Shown one piece after another: positions 56,080 to 64,000 of a DNA stretch of 64,000 bases; positions within the stretch are counted from its first letter, which is position 1; the number at the start of each line of letters is the position of its first letter. This DNA comes from Chthoniobacteraceae bacterium (GTDB lineage: Bacteria; Verrucomicrobiota; Verrucomicrobiia; Chthoniobacterales; Chthoniobacteraceae). The DNA lies in assembly GCA_947476255.1 (NCBI GenBank), contig CANJPY010000001.1, positions 1 through 64,000 of the forward strand, written 5' to 3'. Both the position numbers and the translations under genes were made by a program. Below the pieces are notes generated by a model that did no database searches, was not told the DNA's origin, and saw only the letters and a list, made by a program, of their open reading frames with translations.

Positions 56080-57087
56080 CTAGCTCAGCAGCGCTTTGAG
56101 AGCGCACTTCAAAACTGTACCCCGTGTCACGCGCAGGCGATGGCCCGTTTCAAGCGGAGGATTGCGGCGCAACAGGGCAAGGGTCTCGACCCCCAAAAGC
56201 CGGGGCAAGGCCACGCTAAAACGCAAGCGCCGCCCTCGAATGCCTTTGGTGTAGGCCGCGCCAGCCTCAAGCCAGACCTCGGCTTGCATCAGCCAGTGTT
56301 CAAACACTGGACGCGCTTTTGTGGGATTCTCCAGAAGATCGGACACCTTGAGCTTCGCCTCCTGCAAAGCCTCCAAAGGCAGGTAACAACGGCCCATGCG
56401 CAAATCTTCAGGCAGATCGCGGAGAATGTTTACAAGCTGCAGTCCCTGGCCGAAAATCCGTCCAAGTTCAATGAGTTCCGCCGTTTGGAGCCGCGAGAAG
56501 CCCGGGGTCTGGAGAGCACAAATGCGCGTCCAAAACTCCCCCACACACCCGGCAACCGCGTAGGTATATGCCACCGTATCCTCGGCCCGAGGAAGAGCCT
56601 GTGGAGCCGAAGCCGAGGCATAGCCAAACCGCACCAGATCGCCTCGTTGCCCTCCCGTGATCGTACGGAGCACGGACAGAACTTCTTCTCGCAGTGGCGC
56701 CTGCAACCGCGCGAAGCAGCCCACAAGCTCCTCTGCTTTTCGAAGCAGCGCCGCTTCAGCCGGGTTTGGGCATTGAATTTCCGCTAGCAACGCTGTGAGT
56801 GAATCACTGCCACACTCACTGCCACACTCATTCTCATGGGCGCTCTCGAGTGCTTGCATCAGTGCGTCCAACGCCTCCAACCGCACTCCCAATGCTGCAT
56901 CGGAAGCGTCTGCGAGAGTATCGCTTGTTCTTGCCAAAAGATAAGCCAGCCCAAGAGGCTCCCTGACTCCCTCAGGCAAAAACCGAAGAGAAAGGTAAAA
57001 GGAACGGGACACCGTTTTTAGAAGCGGCCCAAACTGAGACTCAGGTTGCGACGCAGACACGCGGTCCTGCGTGGACCCCCGCTTCAC
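56080..57087 (-). CDS. Squalene/phytoene synthase family protein
   Basis: A 335-residue all-helical prenyl transferase. The first Asp-rich motif DTLAD is at 56-60, after LAYLLARTS, and the second, NILRDLPED, is near 225-235, followed by GRCYLPLE. These bind the pyrophosphates of two prenyl diphosphates through magnesium. Product could be squalene, presqualene diphosphate or phytoene; the RTSDTLAD form with ILRDLPEDLR is nearest to the squalene-type enzymes. A short ECGS repeat lies near residue 90. The ATG overlaps the upstream gene stop by 4 bases. Confidence 0.88.
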   Translation of the reverse strand: MKRGSTQDRVSASQPESQFGPLLKTVSRSFYLSLRFLPEGVREPLGLAYLLARTSDTLADASDAALGVRLEALDALMQALESAHENECGSECGSDSLTALLAEIQCPNPAEAALLRKAEELVGCFARLQAPLREEVLSVLRTITGGQRGDLVRFGYASASAPQALPRAEDTVAYTYAVAGCVGEFWTRICALQTPGFSRLQTAELIELGRIFGQGLQLVNILRDLPEDLRMGRCYLPLEALQEAKLKVSDLLENPTKARPVFEHWLMQAEVWLEAGAAYTKGIRGRRLRFSVALPRLLGVETLALLRRNPPLETGHRLRVTRGTVLKCALKALLS

Positions 57088-57623
57088 AGGCCCAAGTCCT
57101 GCAAAAGGTCACGGTCTACGCGGCCCGTCACCGGAAGACCGCGGTCCACTTGATACGCACGAATCGCGTTGCGCGTTCCGGGGCCATTCATGCCATCCAC
57201 CCGACCTCTGTAGTATCCAAGGCGGCGGAGATTTTCCTGAACTTGGAGGAGTCTGGTGTCCACCATCGGCACCGGTGGTGGCGGGGGGGAAGTATACTCG
57301 TAATTGGACGGCGGGACTGAATTGCCGTAATAAACTGGAGGCGTGGTGTAAACAACAGGTGGCGGACCGTACACAACCGGCGGAGGTGTGACATAAACGG
57401 GCCCGCCGTAGGACCGGTAAGCAGGATAATAACCTCTGGGCCCGTAGTAATAAGGACCAGGTCCGGTAGAAATAGAGACTCCAATACTGGTGCTGGGCCG
57501 CGCACGATACGATGAATTTCGCCACCGCATGGCGTGTGAACCATCCTGCTCAGCACACCAAGCGGAGGAAAGCGTACTCAAAAAAAGAAGGGCCGGTACT
57601 ATCGCTTTGGGAAATAGCGCTCT
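57084..57623 (-). CDS. Exported protein with peptidoglycan-binding domain
   Basis: From ATG 57623, 179 residues. Signal peptide to about residue 25 (SSAWCAE), then a Tyr/Pro/Gly-rich middle (many YYGP and PPPVV stretches), then a PG_binding_1 domain at about 115-178 (VQENLRRLGYYRGRVDG, then TRNAIRAYQ and a final DLLQDLGL). It should bind peptidoglycan in the periplasm. First gene of the short operon with the prenyl synthase. The frame extends 12 codons upstream without value. Confidence 0.85.
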   Translation of the reverse strand, partial: RALFPKAIVPALLFLSTLSSAWCAEQDGSHAMRWRNSSYRARPSTSIGVSISTGPGPYYYGPRGYYPAYRSYGGPVYVTPPPVVYGPPPVVYTTPPVYYGNSVPPSNYEYTSPPPPPVPMVDTRLLQVQENLRRLGYYRGRVDGMNGPGTRNAIRAYQVDRGLPVTGRVDRDLLQDLGL

Positions 57624-57712
57624 CATAGAGGAGTGGGTAGTGATTGCTGGGGTTTCCATTCTAGTGCCTTAAACTCTGCTAACTCTACGCAAACGAAAGC
57701 AGAAAAACGGAA

Positions 57713-59467
57713 CTATTTCAAAGGGATCTGCACCACCCCACAATTCGTGCCGGCGGTCACTTTCTCGAGCCACGCAGCAGCCCCCCGTCCCAGGGGCGGA
57801 CAAATCCACTGCGGCATCACGGGAGAGTTGCGTCCGAGACGCCGCAGCGCGGCCCGGATGCCGGCTCCCGCCTGAGCTGCAGTCTCCCCCTGGCGAAGCG
57901 TCGGCAAACCGTCCGAAAACAGGCATACCGTGTCCCGGCGCGTGGCACGGCCAGCGCCGACGGCGCGGCTGAGATTCCGGACCGCCTCCGCAATGGGGCT
58001 CCCGCCCGCAGCGTTGGGGAGGTTGGCGAGTCGCTCAAAAGCTCCACCGGCTGTGGAGTTTCTTAAGAGCCAGCTTATTTTGTGATCGTGAATCAACAGC
58101 AGCGATACCCTTTTGGCCTGCAGGGCGATGCCAGCCAGTATCCCACGCGCCTGCTCCAAAAAAGCGGCGGCACCCGTGGACCGGCTGGCATCCAGAAGCG
58201 CCCACAAGCGACGCACAGGCTGCGTCGAATTCCGCACCCAGCTCCAGCCAGAGGCGCCCGGTTTCCAGCCCTGTTTCACCGACTGTAGAAGCGATGCCTG
58301 CCACAGCACCGGCCCAACGGAAAGACGGCACGTTTTAAACCGGGACGTCACCTTCATGGAAGCGGTCTGGTGCCGTCCACCAAAGACCGGCTCGGGCAGG
58401 GAAAGAATTCGGGGTTTTTGCATAGAAAGCAGCGGGATAGGAGTGGGGTGTGCGGCTTTGGGTGTCAGGCCCTTTAATGGCGCAGCGGTTGGTGTGGAGG
58501 GAGCCGCGGAACCCGGTTTTCCCTCGGTGGAACAGTCTGGCTTCCGCGCGGAAGGGGAGGGCGGCGGCCTTGATGCAGGAGCCGAGGGAGGCCCGGGGGG
58601 CGCGGAAGCCCCTGCGGTGGAACGATGGCCAAGACAGAGGCGCCAAGCCTCCTCCATGTCCTCCTGCGATGCCGCATCCGAGCCCCGCAAAGCCGCAGCT
58701 GCACGCGCAGTACGCAGCACAGCTAATTCGGCACGCATCCCCTCCAATCCTTCCTCGTGGGCGCGCTTCGCGAGATCAAAACGCAGCACCTCTGCCACTT
58801 TGACCTCCAGGAGCCGTTTCCGCGCGTTTTGCAACTGTTCGTTCAAGAGCGCTGTTGGCGCCGCCCACGCTTGCTGAAACGCTTCGGGATCATCTTCAAA
58901 GGCCAGGCGTCTCCTTCCAATTTCGACACGCTCCTCAGCCGAAAACGACCCGGAAATTTGAATCCCATGCGCAAACCGGTCAGACAGTTGAGGGCGCAAG
59001 TCTCCCTCTTCCGGATTCATCGTGCCGATCAAAATATACTGGGAACGATGTGTTTGAGACAGACCGTCCCTTTCTTGGCGATGGACGCCAGAGGCCGCGG
59101 AATCTAGTAAAAGATCAGACACCGAGTCCGGCAGGAGATTGATTTCGTCGATGTAAAGCACTCCACCGTCCGCCATTTCAAGCAAACCCGCCTGGGAAAT
59201 CCAAGCACCTGTCCGCACGAGAGATTCTCCGTGAACCGCCCCCAAAAGCCGGTCTTCGCTCACCCCCAGGGGCACTTCGACAAACGGAGCCGGCCGCGAT
59301 TGGAGCGTTGGAAGCAAAGCCGCAAATCCCCGGGCGAGCGTGCTCTTCGCACAACCGCGATGGCCAAGAAGCAACGTGCCACCGATTCGCGGATCCACGG
59401 CATGCAACAGGAGGGAACGCTTGGCGCGTTCCATTCCCACAACCGCGGTGAAAGGATAAAGAAACAT
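57713..59467 (-). CDS. Mg-chelatase-like AAA ATPase fused to VWA domain
   Basis: From ATG 59467, 584 residues. The N-terminal AAA part is ChlI/BchI-like: Walker A GHRGCAKS at 35-42, Walker B GGVLYIDEINLL near 117-128 and the GTMNPEEGDLRPQLSDRF segment near 166-183. A Pro-rich linker (about 300-360) leads to a VWA domain whose MIDAS is LLDASRS near 440 and SDGLPT near 535. This is the BchD-like layout with an intact ATPase half. There are no chlorophyll or cobalamin genes nearby. It may assist a cobaltochelatase or another metal insertion. The start at 59467 avoids an upstream segment without similarity. Confidence 0.85.
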   Translation of the reverse strand: MFLYPFTAVVGMERAKRSLLLHAVDPRIGGTLLLGHRGCAKSTLARGFAALLPTLQSRPAPFVEVPLGVSEDRLLGAVHGESLVRTGAWISQAGLLEMADGGVLYIDEINLLPDSVSDLLLDSAASGVHRQERDGLSQTHRSQYILIGTMNPEEGDLRPQLSDRFAHGIQISGSFSAEERVEIGRRRLAFEDDPEAFQQAWAAPTALLNEQLQNARKRLLEVKVAEVLRFDLAKRAHEEGLEGMRAELAVLRTARAAAALRGSDAASQEDMEEAWRLCLGHRSTAGASAPPGPPSAPASRPPPSPSARKPDCSTEGKPGSAAPSTPTAAPLKGLTPKAAHPTPIPLLSMQKPRILSLPEPVFGGRHQTASMKVTSRFKTCRLSVGPVLWQASLLQSVKQGWKPGASGWSWVRNSTQPVRRLWALLDASRSTGAAAFLEQARGILAGIALQAKRVSLLLIHDHKISWLLRNSTAGGAFERLANLPNAAGGSPIAEAVRNLSRAVGAGRATRRDTVCLFSDGLPTLRQGETAAQAGAGIRAALRRLGRNSPVMPQWICPPLGRGAAAWLEKVTAGTNCGVVQIPLK

Positions 59468-59664
59468 GGGGTGGCGAAGGAGCCAGTGTGGCGGACAACG
59501 CGCGCTCGTGGCAACGCTACAACAACAGCGCCCAAGCGGCGAGGAAACACCCCAACGCTCTTTTCCATCCCCCTTCCCCCCCAACTTACGCCTCTTTCTC
59601 TGAATTTTAAGGCGTTCAAATCTAACAGAACGGCATGGGAGCCGATTATTACTTACGCGAACTC

Positions 59665-60078
59665 ATGGGCAGATTTTTTTTCATCCTTGGTGCGGTGGTT
59701 TGGCTGCAGCTCCCAGCCGCAGTAGTGGCCCTCCCAAGCCAACCGGCAAAGGCGTGGACTCTGGCAGATTTTGGCGGCGTTTTATCCGTTGGTCTGGAAG
59801 GACATCGTAACTTTGGCAACGGCAGGAGTCTATTTAAGGGCCAGTGCGCCTCCTGCCATCAAATGGGAGCCTTGGGGGGAGGCCCAGCGCGCGATCTGAG
59901 CAAACGCTCGCTCACGTACGCACCGGAAGAATTGCTCGGCCACATTCTTTCCATGGAGAACCACCCGCAAAAAAAGAACGCCTTGCTGGAGAATTTCTCT
60001 CAGGGCGACGTACTTGATCTGCTCGCTTTTATTCTTTCGGGCGCAGATGCTCAGAGTCCGTTTTTCTTTCACCCCTAA
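59665..60078 (+). CDS. Small monohaem cytochrome c
   Basis: From ATG 59665, 137 residues. Signal peptide (FFFILGAVVWLQLPAAVVAL), a CASCH haem motif at 61-65, and a downstream ILSMENHP segment that may supply the methionine ligand. An alternative ATG at 59635 adds ten residues. It stands 2 bases before the tolC-like gene, so it is in the same transcript as the exporter. A cytochrome c with an efflux operon is not expected. Confidence 0.85.
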   Translation: MGRFFFILGAVVWLQLPAAVVALPSQPAKAWTLADFGGVLSVGLEGHRNFGNGRSLFKGQCASCHQMGALGGGPARDLSKRSLTYAPEELLGHILSMENHPQKKNALLENFSQGDVLDLLAFILSGADAQSPFFFHP

Positions 60079-60080
60079 AC

Positions 60081-61442
60081 ATGCGCGCCCGACTTTTATC
60101 GCAGACCTTCCCTCTCCTGCTGCTTCTGTGCTCGGGAGGAGCATGGGCGGAAACACAACCGGCTTCTAAACCGGCGGCCGCGCCTGCGTCTTCGTCATCG
60201 AGCACACTCATGACACTCGAGCACGCGTATGACATCGCAGCGGCCTCGGACCAAACCCTGCGCATCGCATATCTCGCCGTCCGGCAGGCAGAACTGCTCC
60301 CCCTGAGTGCGCTTACCAAGATCACGCCCCGGCTCAATGGTTCCTTGGGATACGACCGCAGCTCCAGTAGTTTTACGAGTCCAGATAGCCAAGGGAGGCA
60401 TCGTGGCATCGCTTCGAGCGATCTGACGCTTCAACTTCCACTTTTGGATTTGACCGTCTTTCCGGCTCACCGGAAGGGAAAACTCGCCGTCGAATCGAGC
60501 CGGCTTGGACGCAAATTCACGATTCGCGAGACGCTGTTTGGCGTGGCTAAAGCGTATTTTGAAGTGTTGAAGGGCGAACGCGTTGTAGCTGTCAATCAGC
60601 AGTCCTTGGATCTGGCGCAGGAACAGGAAAATCTTGCTCAAAAACGTTCGGATGTCGGTGAGGTGACTCGCTCTGACGTCCTGCGGGCGAAGGTGAGCGT
60701 TGAAACGGCTCGACGGGCGTTGATTACGTCCCAAAACGACCTCGAATTTCAACGCAACACGCTGCTCAACATCTTAAACCTGTCTCCAACCGTGACACTT
60801 CGGCTTGCTGAACCACTCCCCTACAAACGTGATGTGCCTGAATTTGGCCCTCTGCTTGCCAAGGCTTATGATCGCCGGGAAGATCTCAGGGAGCGCGCGC
60901 TCGCGGTACAACAGGCCGAGATGCACCGAGAGGAGGTGCGTGCAAAAATGGCGCCCACTATTGTGGCACAGGGCGGACCAAGCATAGACCGCTCCTCGGG
61001 CGAAGGGACCGGAGGAAGACAGAGTACTTGGGAAGGTCGAGTCGCGGTTCAATTTCCGCTGTTTACCGGAGGCCAGAGGGAACTGGATATTGTGGGAGCG
61101 GGGTATGAAATCCAACAGGCCACTCTCGAGAAAGAAAGGCTCACCAAAACCATTGAATCGGACGTCAAACTGGCTTGGCTAAACGTACAGACTCTTGAAG
61201 GCTCCCTGAGCGCTGTCCGTGCCCAAGTCCAAGCGGCCGAACAGGGATATAAAGACCTTCAAAACCAATACAGCGCCGGCACCGCCAAGAGCGTCGACGT
61301 ACTCTCTGCACTCAAGGATTTAAGCGGTGCGCGCGCGGATCTGGCGACGCTCTCTCTCGACTACCAAGTGGCACTGCGCGCGCTAGAGCAGGTGAGCGGC
61401 ACGTTTCAAGACCTTCGAGTCCGCCAGCTCACGGAAAAGTAA
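60081..61442 (+). CDS. TolC-family outer-membrane efflux protein
   Basis: A 453-residue protein with a signal peptide to about residue 20 (GGAWAETQ) and two OEP repeats: coiled-coil helices with the family segments SLDLAQEQENLAQKR near 172-186 and QAAEQGYKDLQNQY near 385-398. It should form the trimeric tunnel through the outer membrane for the adaptor and ABC transporter that follow. The ATG is 2 bases after the cytochrome stop, so it is coupled to it. Confidence 0.9.
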   Translation: MRARLLSQTFPLLLLLCSGGAWAETQPASKPAAAPASSSSSTLMTLEHAYDIAAASDQTLRIAYLAVRQAELLPLSALTKITPRLNGSLGYDRSSSSFTSPDSQGRHRGIASSDLTLQLPLLDLTVFPAHRKGKLAVESSRLGRKFTIRETLFGVAKAYFEVLKGERVVAVNQQSLDLAQEQENLAQKRSDVGEVTRSDVLRAKVSVETARRALITSQNDLEFQRNTLLNILNLSPTVTLRLAEPLPYKRDVPEFGPLLAKAYDRREDLRERALAVQQAEMHREEVRAKMAPTIVAQGGPSIDRSSGEGTGGRQSTWEGRVAVQFPLFTGGQRELDIVGAGYEIQQATLEKERLTKTIESDVKLAWLNVQTLEGSLSAVRAQVQAAEQGYKDLQNQYSAGTAKSVDVLSALKDLSGARADLATLSLDYQVALRALEQVSGTFQDLRVRQLTEK

Positions 61443-61469
61443 GCCTTCAGGGCCGGCTGTAATACCTTC

Positions 61470-62648
61470 ATGAAAAAGCTGTTGCTTCTGCTCATTTTAC
61501 TGGGCGCCGCAGGTGGCGGATGGTGGTATTTCAACAACCGCAAGCCAGAGCTTCCTGTTTACACGACGGAAACCCTCTACAAGGGCGACATCACCCAAAT
61601 CGTCACGGCCACGGGCACGCTCAAGCCTGTGATTAATGTCACCGTTGGCTGTCAGATTTCGGGGACGATCCAACAGCTGCTTGCTGACTTTAATTCCAAA
61701 GTCAAAGAAGGGGACATCATCGCGAAACTTGATCCTGCGACTTATCAAGCGGTGCTGCGGCAGGCGCAGGGTGAGCTTGCAAATGCCCAAGCCACCCTCG
61801 AGTTGGCGGAAACAACGGCCCGACGAAAAGAGGAACTCGTGAAACAAAACGCCGCCACCAAGGCGGATATGGACTCCGCTGTGGCGGGTCTCCACCAGGC
61901 GCAAGCCGGAGTCACGATCCGCGAGGGTGCTCTCCAAAAGGCCCAGGTGGATCTGGACCGTTGCACCATCTATTCGCCCATCGACGGGACCGTCATCTCT
62001 CGCAGCGTGGACGTCGGACAAACCGTCGCCGCTTCCCTGAGCGCACCGAACCTTTTCACCATCGCCAACGACATGACCAGCATGCAGATAGAAGCTGCAG
62101 TTTCCGAGGCGGATATTGGTACCGTAGCAGAGGGACAAACCGTGGAGTTCACGGTTGATGCCTTTCCCTACTCTCCCTTCAGCGGCGTTGTGGAGCAGAT
62201 TCGTAATTCTCCGGTCACGGTTCAAAGCGTTGTCACGTATTCGGTTTTAGTGCGCGTGAAAAACAACGAACTGAAACTAAAACCCGGGATGACTGCCAAC
62301 GTTTCCATTACCGTGGCGCAGCGCAAAGACATTCTACGCGTGCCAAACTCCGCGCTGCGTTTCAAACTTCCCGACCCCGCCCCGACCAACGGCGCCGAAA
62401 GGCCCAAAACGGGCGGCAAACCCAAAGGCTTCAAGCCTGAGCGCAAAGTACACCTGCTCAGGGCCGGCGAGATAAAACCCGTGCCCGCGCCGGTGAAACT
62501 TGGCATAGCAGACGGTCTTTTTACCGAGGTGCTTAGCGGGGTTGCCGAAGGCGATGTGGTTGTCACGAGCCTCAAGAATCCACCACCGGCCAATGCCGTA
62601 AAGCCTCCCGCCAACCCATTAGGAGCGCCCTCAATGCGGACACGCTAG
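61470..62648 (+). CDS. MacA-like periplasmic adaptor protein
   Basis: A 392-residue membrane-fusion protein. An N-terminal membrane anchor (KLLLLLILLGAAGG), the lipoyl/barrel-sandwich halves (VTVGCQISGTI and the later DLDRCTIYSPIDGTVISR), a coiled-coil hairpin with alanine-rich heptads between them, then a beta-barrel. The IYSPIDGTV motif is typical of MacA. It links TolC to the inner-membrane ABC pump. The C-terminal barrel has an unusual Pro/Lys-rich insertion near 300-330. Confidence 0.9.
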   Translation: MKKLLLLLILLGAAGGGWWYFNNRKPELPVYTTETLYKGDITQIVTATGTLKPVINVTVGCQISGTIQQLLADFNSKVKEGDIIAKLDPATYQAVLRQAQGELANAQATLELAETTARRKEELVKQNAATKADMDSAVAGLHQAQAGVTIREGALQKAQVDLDRCTIYSPIDGTVISRSVDVGQTVAASLSAPNLFTIANDMTSMQIEAAVSEADIGTVAEGQTVEFTVDAFPYSPFSGVVEQIRNSPVTVQSVVTYSVLVRVKNNELKLKPGMTANVSITVAQRKDILRVPNSALRFKLPDPAPTNGAERPKTGGKPKGFKPERKVHLLRAGEIKPVPAPVKLGIADGLFTEVLSGVAEGDVVVTSLKNPPPANAVKPPANPLGAPSMRTR

Positions 62649-62674
62649 ACGACCGCCCTCGAGTTTGCGTTATC

Positions 62675-63481
62675 ATGGACGCCGCCGCAGAATCGGTCTT
62701 CTCCCAAACGCCCACTGTCCAGACTTCCATGCCCCCCGTCATTTATCTCGATCACGTGTGGAAGACCTACCGGACGGCGGATGTGGAATTGCACGCAGTC
62801 CGCGACGTTTCGCTCACGATTGAGAAGGGCGAATTTGTGGCGATCATGGGTTCCAGTGGTTCGGGCAAGTCGACGATGATGAATATTTTAGGCTGTCTGG
62901 ACCGGCCGACGCAGGGGCACTATTTTTTGGATGGCACAGATGTTTCCACCCTCGACCGCGACGGCTTGGCTGACATACGGAATCAAAAAATCGGCTTCGT
63001 TTTTCAAGGGTTCAATCTTCTCACCCGGACATCTGCGGCTGAGAACGTCGAACTGCCGATGATGTATGCCCGCAAATCTCTGGGTTCAAAAGAAATGCGG
63101 CGCCGGGCGCTCGAGGCGCTCGACATGGTGGGCCTCTCGCAGAGGGCGGACCACCATCCCAACCAGCTCTCCGGCGGGCAGCAGCAGCGCGTTGCCATTG
63201 CGCGGGCGCTGGTGAATCAACCGGCGTTACTCCTTGCCGACGAACCTACGGGCAACCTCGACACCAAAACATCCGTTGAAATCATGGAGGTCTTCCAAAC
63301 GCTGAATGATCAGGGCATCACCATTGTCATGGTCACCCACGAGCACGATATTGCGCAGTACAACAAACGCTGTCTGGTCATGCGCGACGGTGTAGTGCGC
63401 AGCGATGGCCCTGTGGTCGACCGGTTTAGCGCCCGCACACAACGCGAGGCACTCGCCGCAACCGGTGGCGCGCCCGCCTGA
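62675..63481 (+). CDS. ABC transporter ATPase (MacB/LolD type)
   Basis: A 268-residue ATPase. Walker A GSSGSGKST at 59-67, Q-loop FQGFNLL, signature LSGGQQQR near 165, and LLADEPTGNLD Walker B. The family makes macrolide, peptide or lipoprotein exporters. Here it is a separate protein, while E. coli MacB has ATPase and permease fused. ATG 62729 (MPPVIYLDHVWK) is a possible shorter start. The permease follows after 39 bases. Confidence 0.92.
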   Translation: MDAAAESVFSQTPTVQTSMPPVIYLDHVWKTYRTADVELHAVRDVSLTIEKGEFVAIMGSSGSGKSTMMNILGCLDRPTQGHYFLDGTDVSTLDRDGLADIRNQKIGFVFQGFNLLTRTSAAENVELPMMYARKSLGSKEMRRRALEALDMVGLSQRADHHPNQLSGGQQQRVAIARALVNQPALLLADEPTGNLDTKTSVEIMEVFQTLNDQGITIVMVTHEHDIAQYNKRCLVMRDGVVRSDGPVVDRFSARTQREALAATGGAPA

Positions 63482-63520
63482 GGCCGGCAACGGCTGACGC
63501 CCACGAACGCCATTCTCTTC

Positions 63521-64000
63521 ATGACTCCTTTAGCCACCTTCAGCCTCGCCTTGCGTGCACTGCAGCGCAACAAGATGCGTTCCACCCTGACGATGTTGGG
63601 CATCGTCATAGGCGTCGGCGCCGTTGTGGCGATGGTTGGCATTGGCAACGGAGCCAAGGCTCAAGTGGAGGCGCAGATTGCCACCCTGGGCCAAAATGTC
63701 ATCCTCATTTTCCCAGGCAGCGTAGCCATGGGGGGCGTCCAATCGGGATCGGGAGGTGTGGGCACCTTGAAACTTGAAGATGCAAAGGCCATTGCGGAAG
63801 AGGTTCCGGACGTCTTGGCGGTCAGCCCCGGCACGCGCGCCTCTTCTCAATTGGGGTATGGGAACCAAAACTGGGCCACATCTGTGGCAGGCGAGGCCCC
63901 CGAGTATTTTGAAATCAGACAATGGGAGATCACTTCCGGGGCGGGCTTTACCGAACAGGACGTCCGCTCCGCGGCCAAAGTCGCCGTGATTGGCTCGACA
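63521..64000 (+). CDS. MacB-like ABC permease, truncated by the window end
   Basis: From ATG 63521 the frame is open through the last base, 160 codons. It starts with LATFSLALRALQRNKMRSTL, the usual FtsX/MacB entry, then a membrane helix MLGIVIGVGAVVAMVGIGNG and the periplasmic MacB_PCD domain (LGQNVILIFPG). The C-terminal helices lie outside the window. It completes the tripartite exporter. Confidence 0.9.
   Translation, partial: MTPLATFSLALRALQRNKMRSTLTMLGIVIGVGAVVAMVGIGNGAKAQVEAQIATLGQNVILIFPGSVAMGGVQSGSGGVGTLKLEDAKAIAEEVPDVLAVSPGTRASSQLGYGNQNWATSVAGEAPEYFEIRQWEITSGAGFTEQDVRSAAKVAVIGST

Overview
The window looks like chromosomal DNA of a PVC-superphylum bacterium, most likely a Verrucomicrobiota member. 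Three things point there: two paired DUF1592 (cytochrome-c-type) and DUF1552 (twin-arginine) secreted protein modules, a double-length UvrA of 1,819 residues of the kind known from Chlamydiae and relatives, and a DUF5722 glycosidase-like protein. The DNA is moderately GC-rich. Many start codons follow pyrimidine-rich leaders without a recognisable Shine-Dalgarno sequence. I saw no tRNA, rRNA, insertion sequence, integrase, phage gene or CRISPR array, so this is a core-genome segment with some lineage-specific secreted proteins.

Layout. Positions 1-330 hold the tail of a plus-strand gene and a region with nested stems that could be a structured RNA. From 379 to 21662 all genes are on the minus strand: YccF, SufT, the first DUF1552/DUF1592 pair, QueD, LeuA, YhbY, MsrA, an HTH-like/metallo-beta-lactamase protein, an MFS exporter, a 2,591-residue NHL/Ig-like exported protein, HtpG and a winged-helix protein. 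On the plus strand ThrS (without a TGS domain) is followed by a perfect 13-copy hexanucleotide repeat and an enolase-superfamily enzyme. HrpB and an ExbB-ExbD-TPR operon follow on the minus strand with an acylphosphatase.

From 32.6 to 53.9 kb most genes are on the plus strand: a dihydrolipoamide acyltransferase, PgsA, glycerate kinase with FabD, TerC, tandem UvrA, a SUMF1-fold lipoprotein with a DUF5722 protein, and the second DUF1592/DUF1552 pair followed by an unknown secreted protein. Gnd lies on the minus strand in this stretch. From 53.9 to 59.5 kb a minus-strand group holds an endonuclease/phosphatase-fold protein, TatA, 5-formyltetrahydrofolate cyclo-ligase, a squalene/phytoene synthase-like enzyme, a peptidoglycan-binding protein and a Mg-chelatase-like AAA-VWA protein. 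The window ends in a plus-strand monohaem cytochrome c, TolC, MacA-like adaptor, ABC ATPase and truncated permease operon.

How the parts fit: TatA in the window matches the twin-arginine signals of both DUF1552 proteins; ExbB and ExbD probably energise the envelope-spanning TPR protein; the TolC/MacA/MacB-like genes form a tripartite exporter. I found no clear new defence or mobile system. The most unusual items are the terminator-like hairpins lying inside the first codons of two exported-protein genes, the tandem UvrA with an altered last Walker B motif, the hexamer repeat, the general lack of Shine-Dalgarno sequences, the candidate structured RNA at 90-300, and the HTH-like/metallo-hydrolase fusion.
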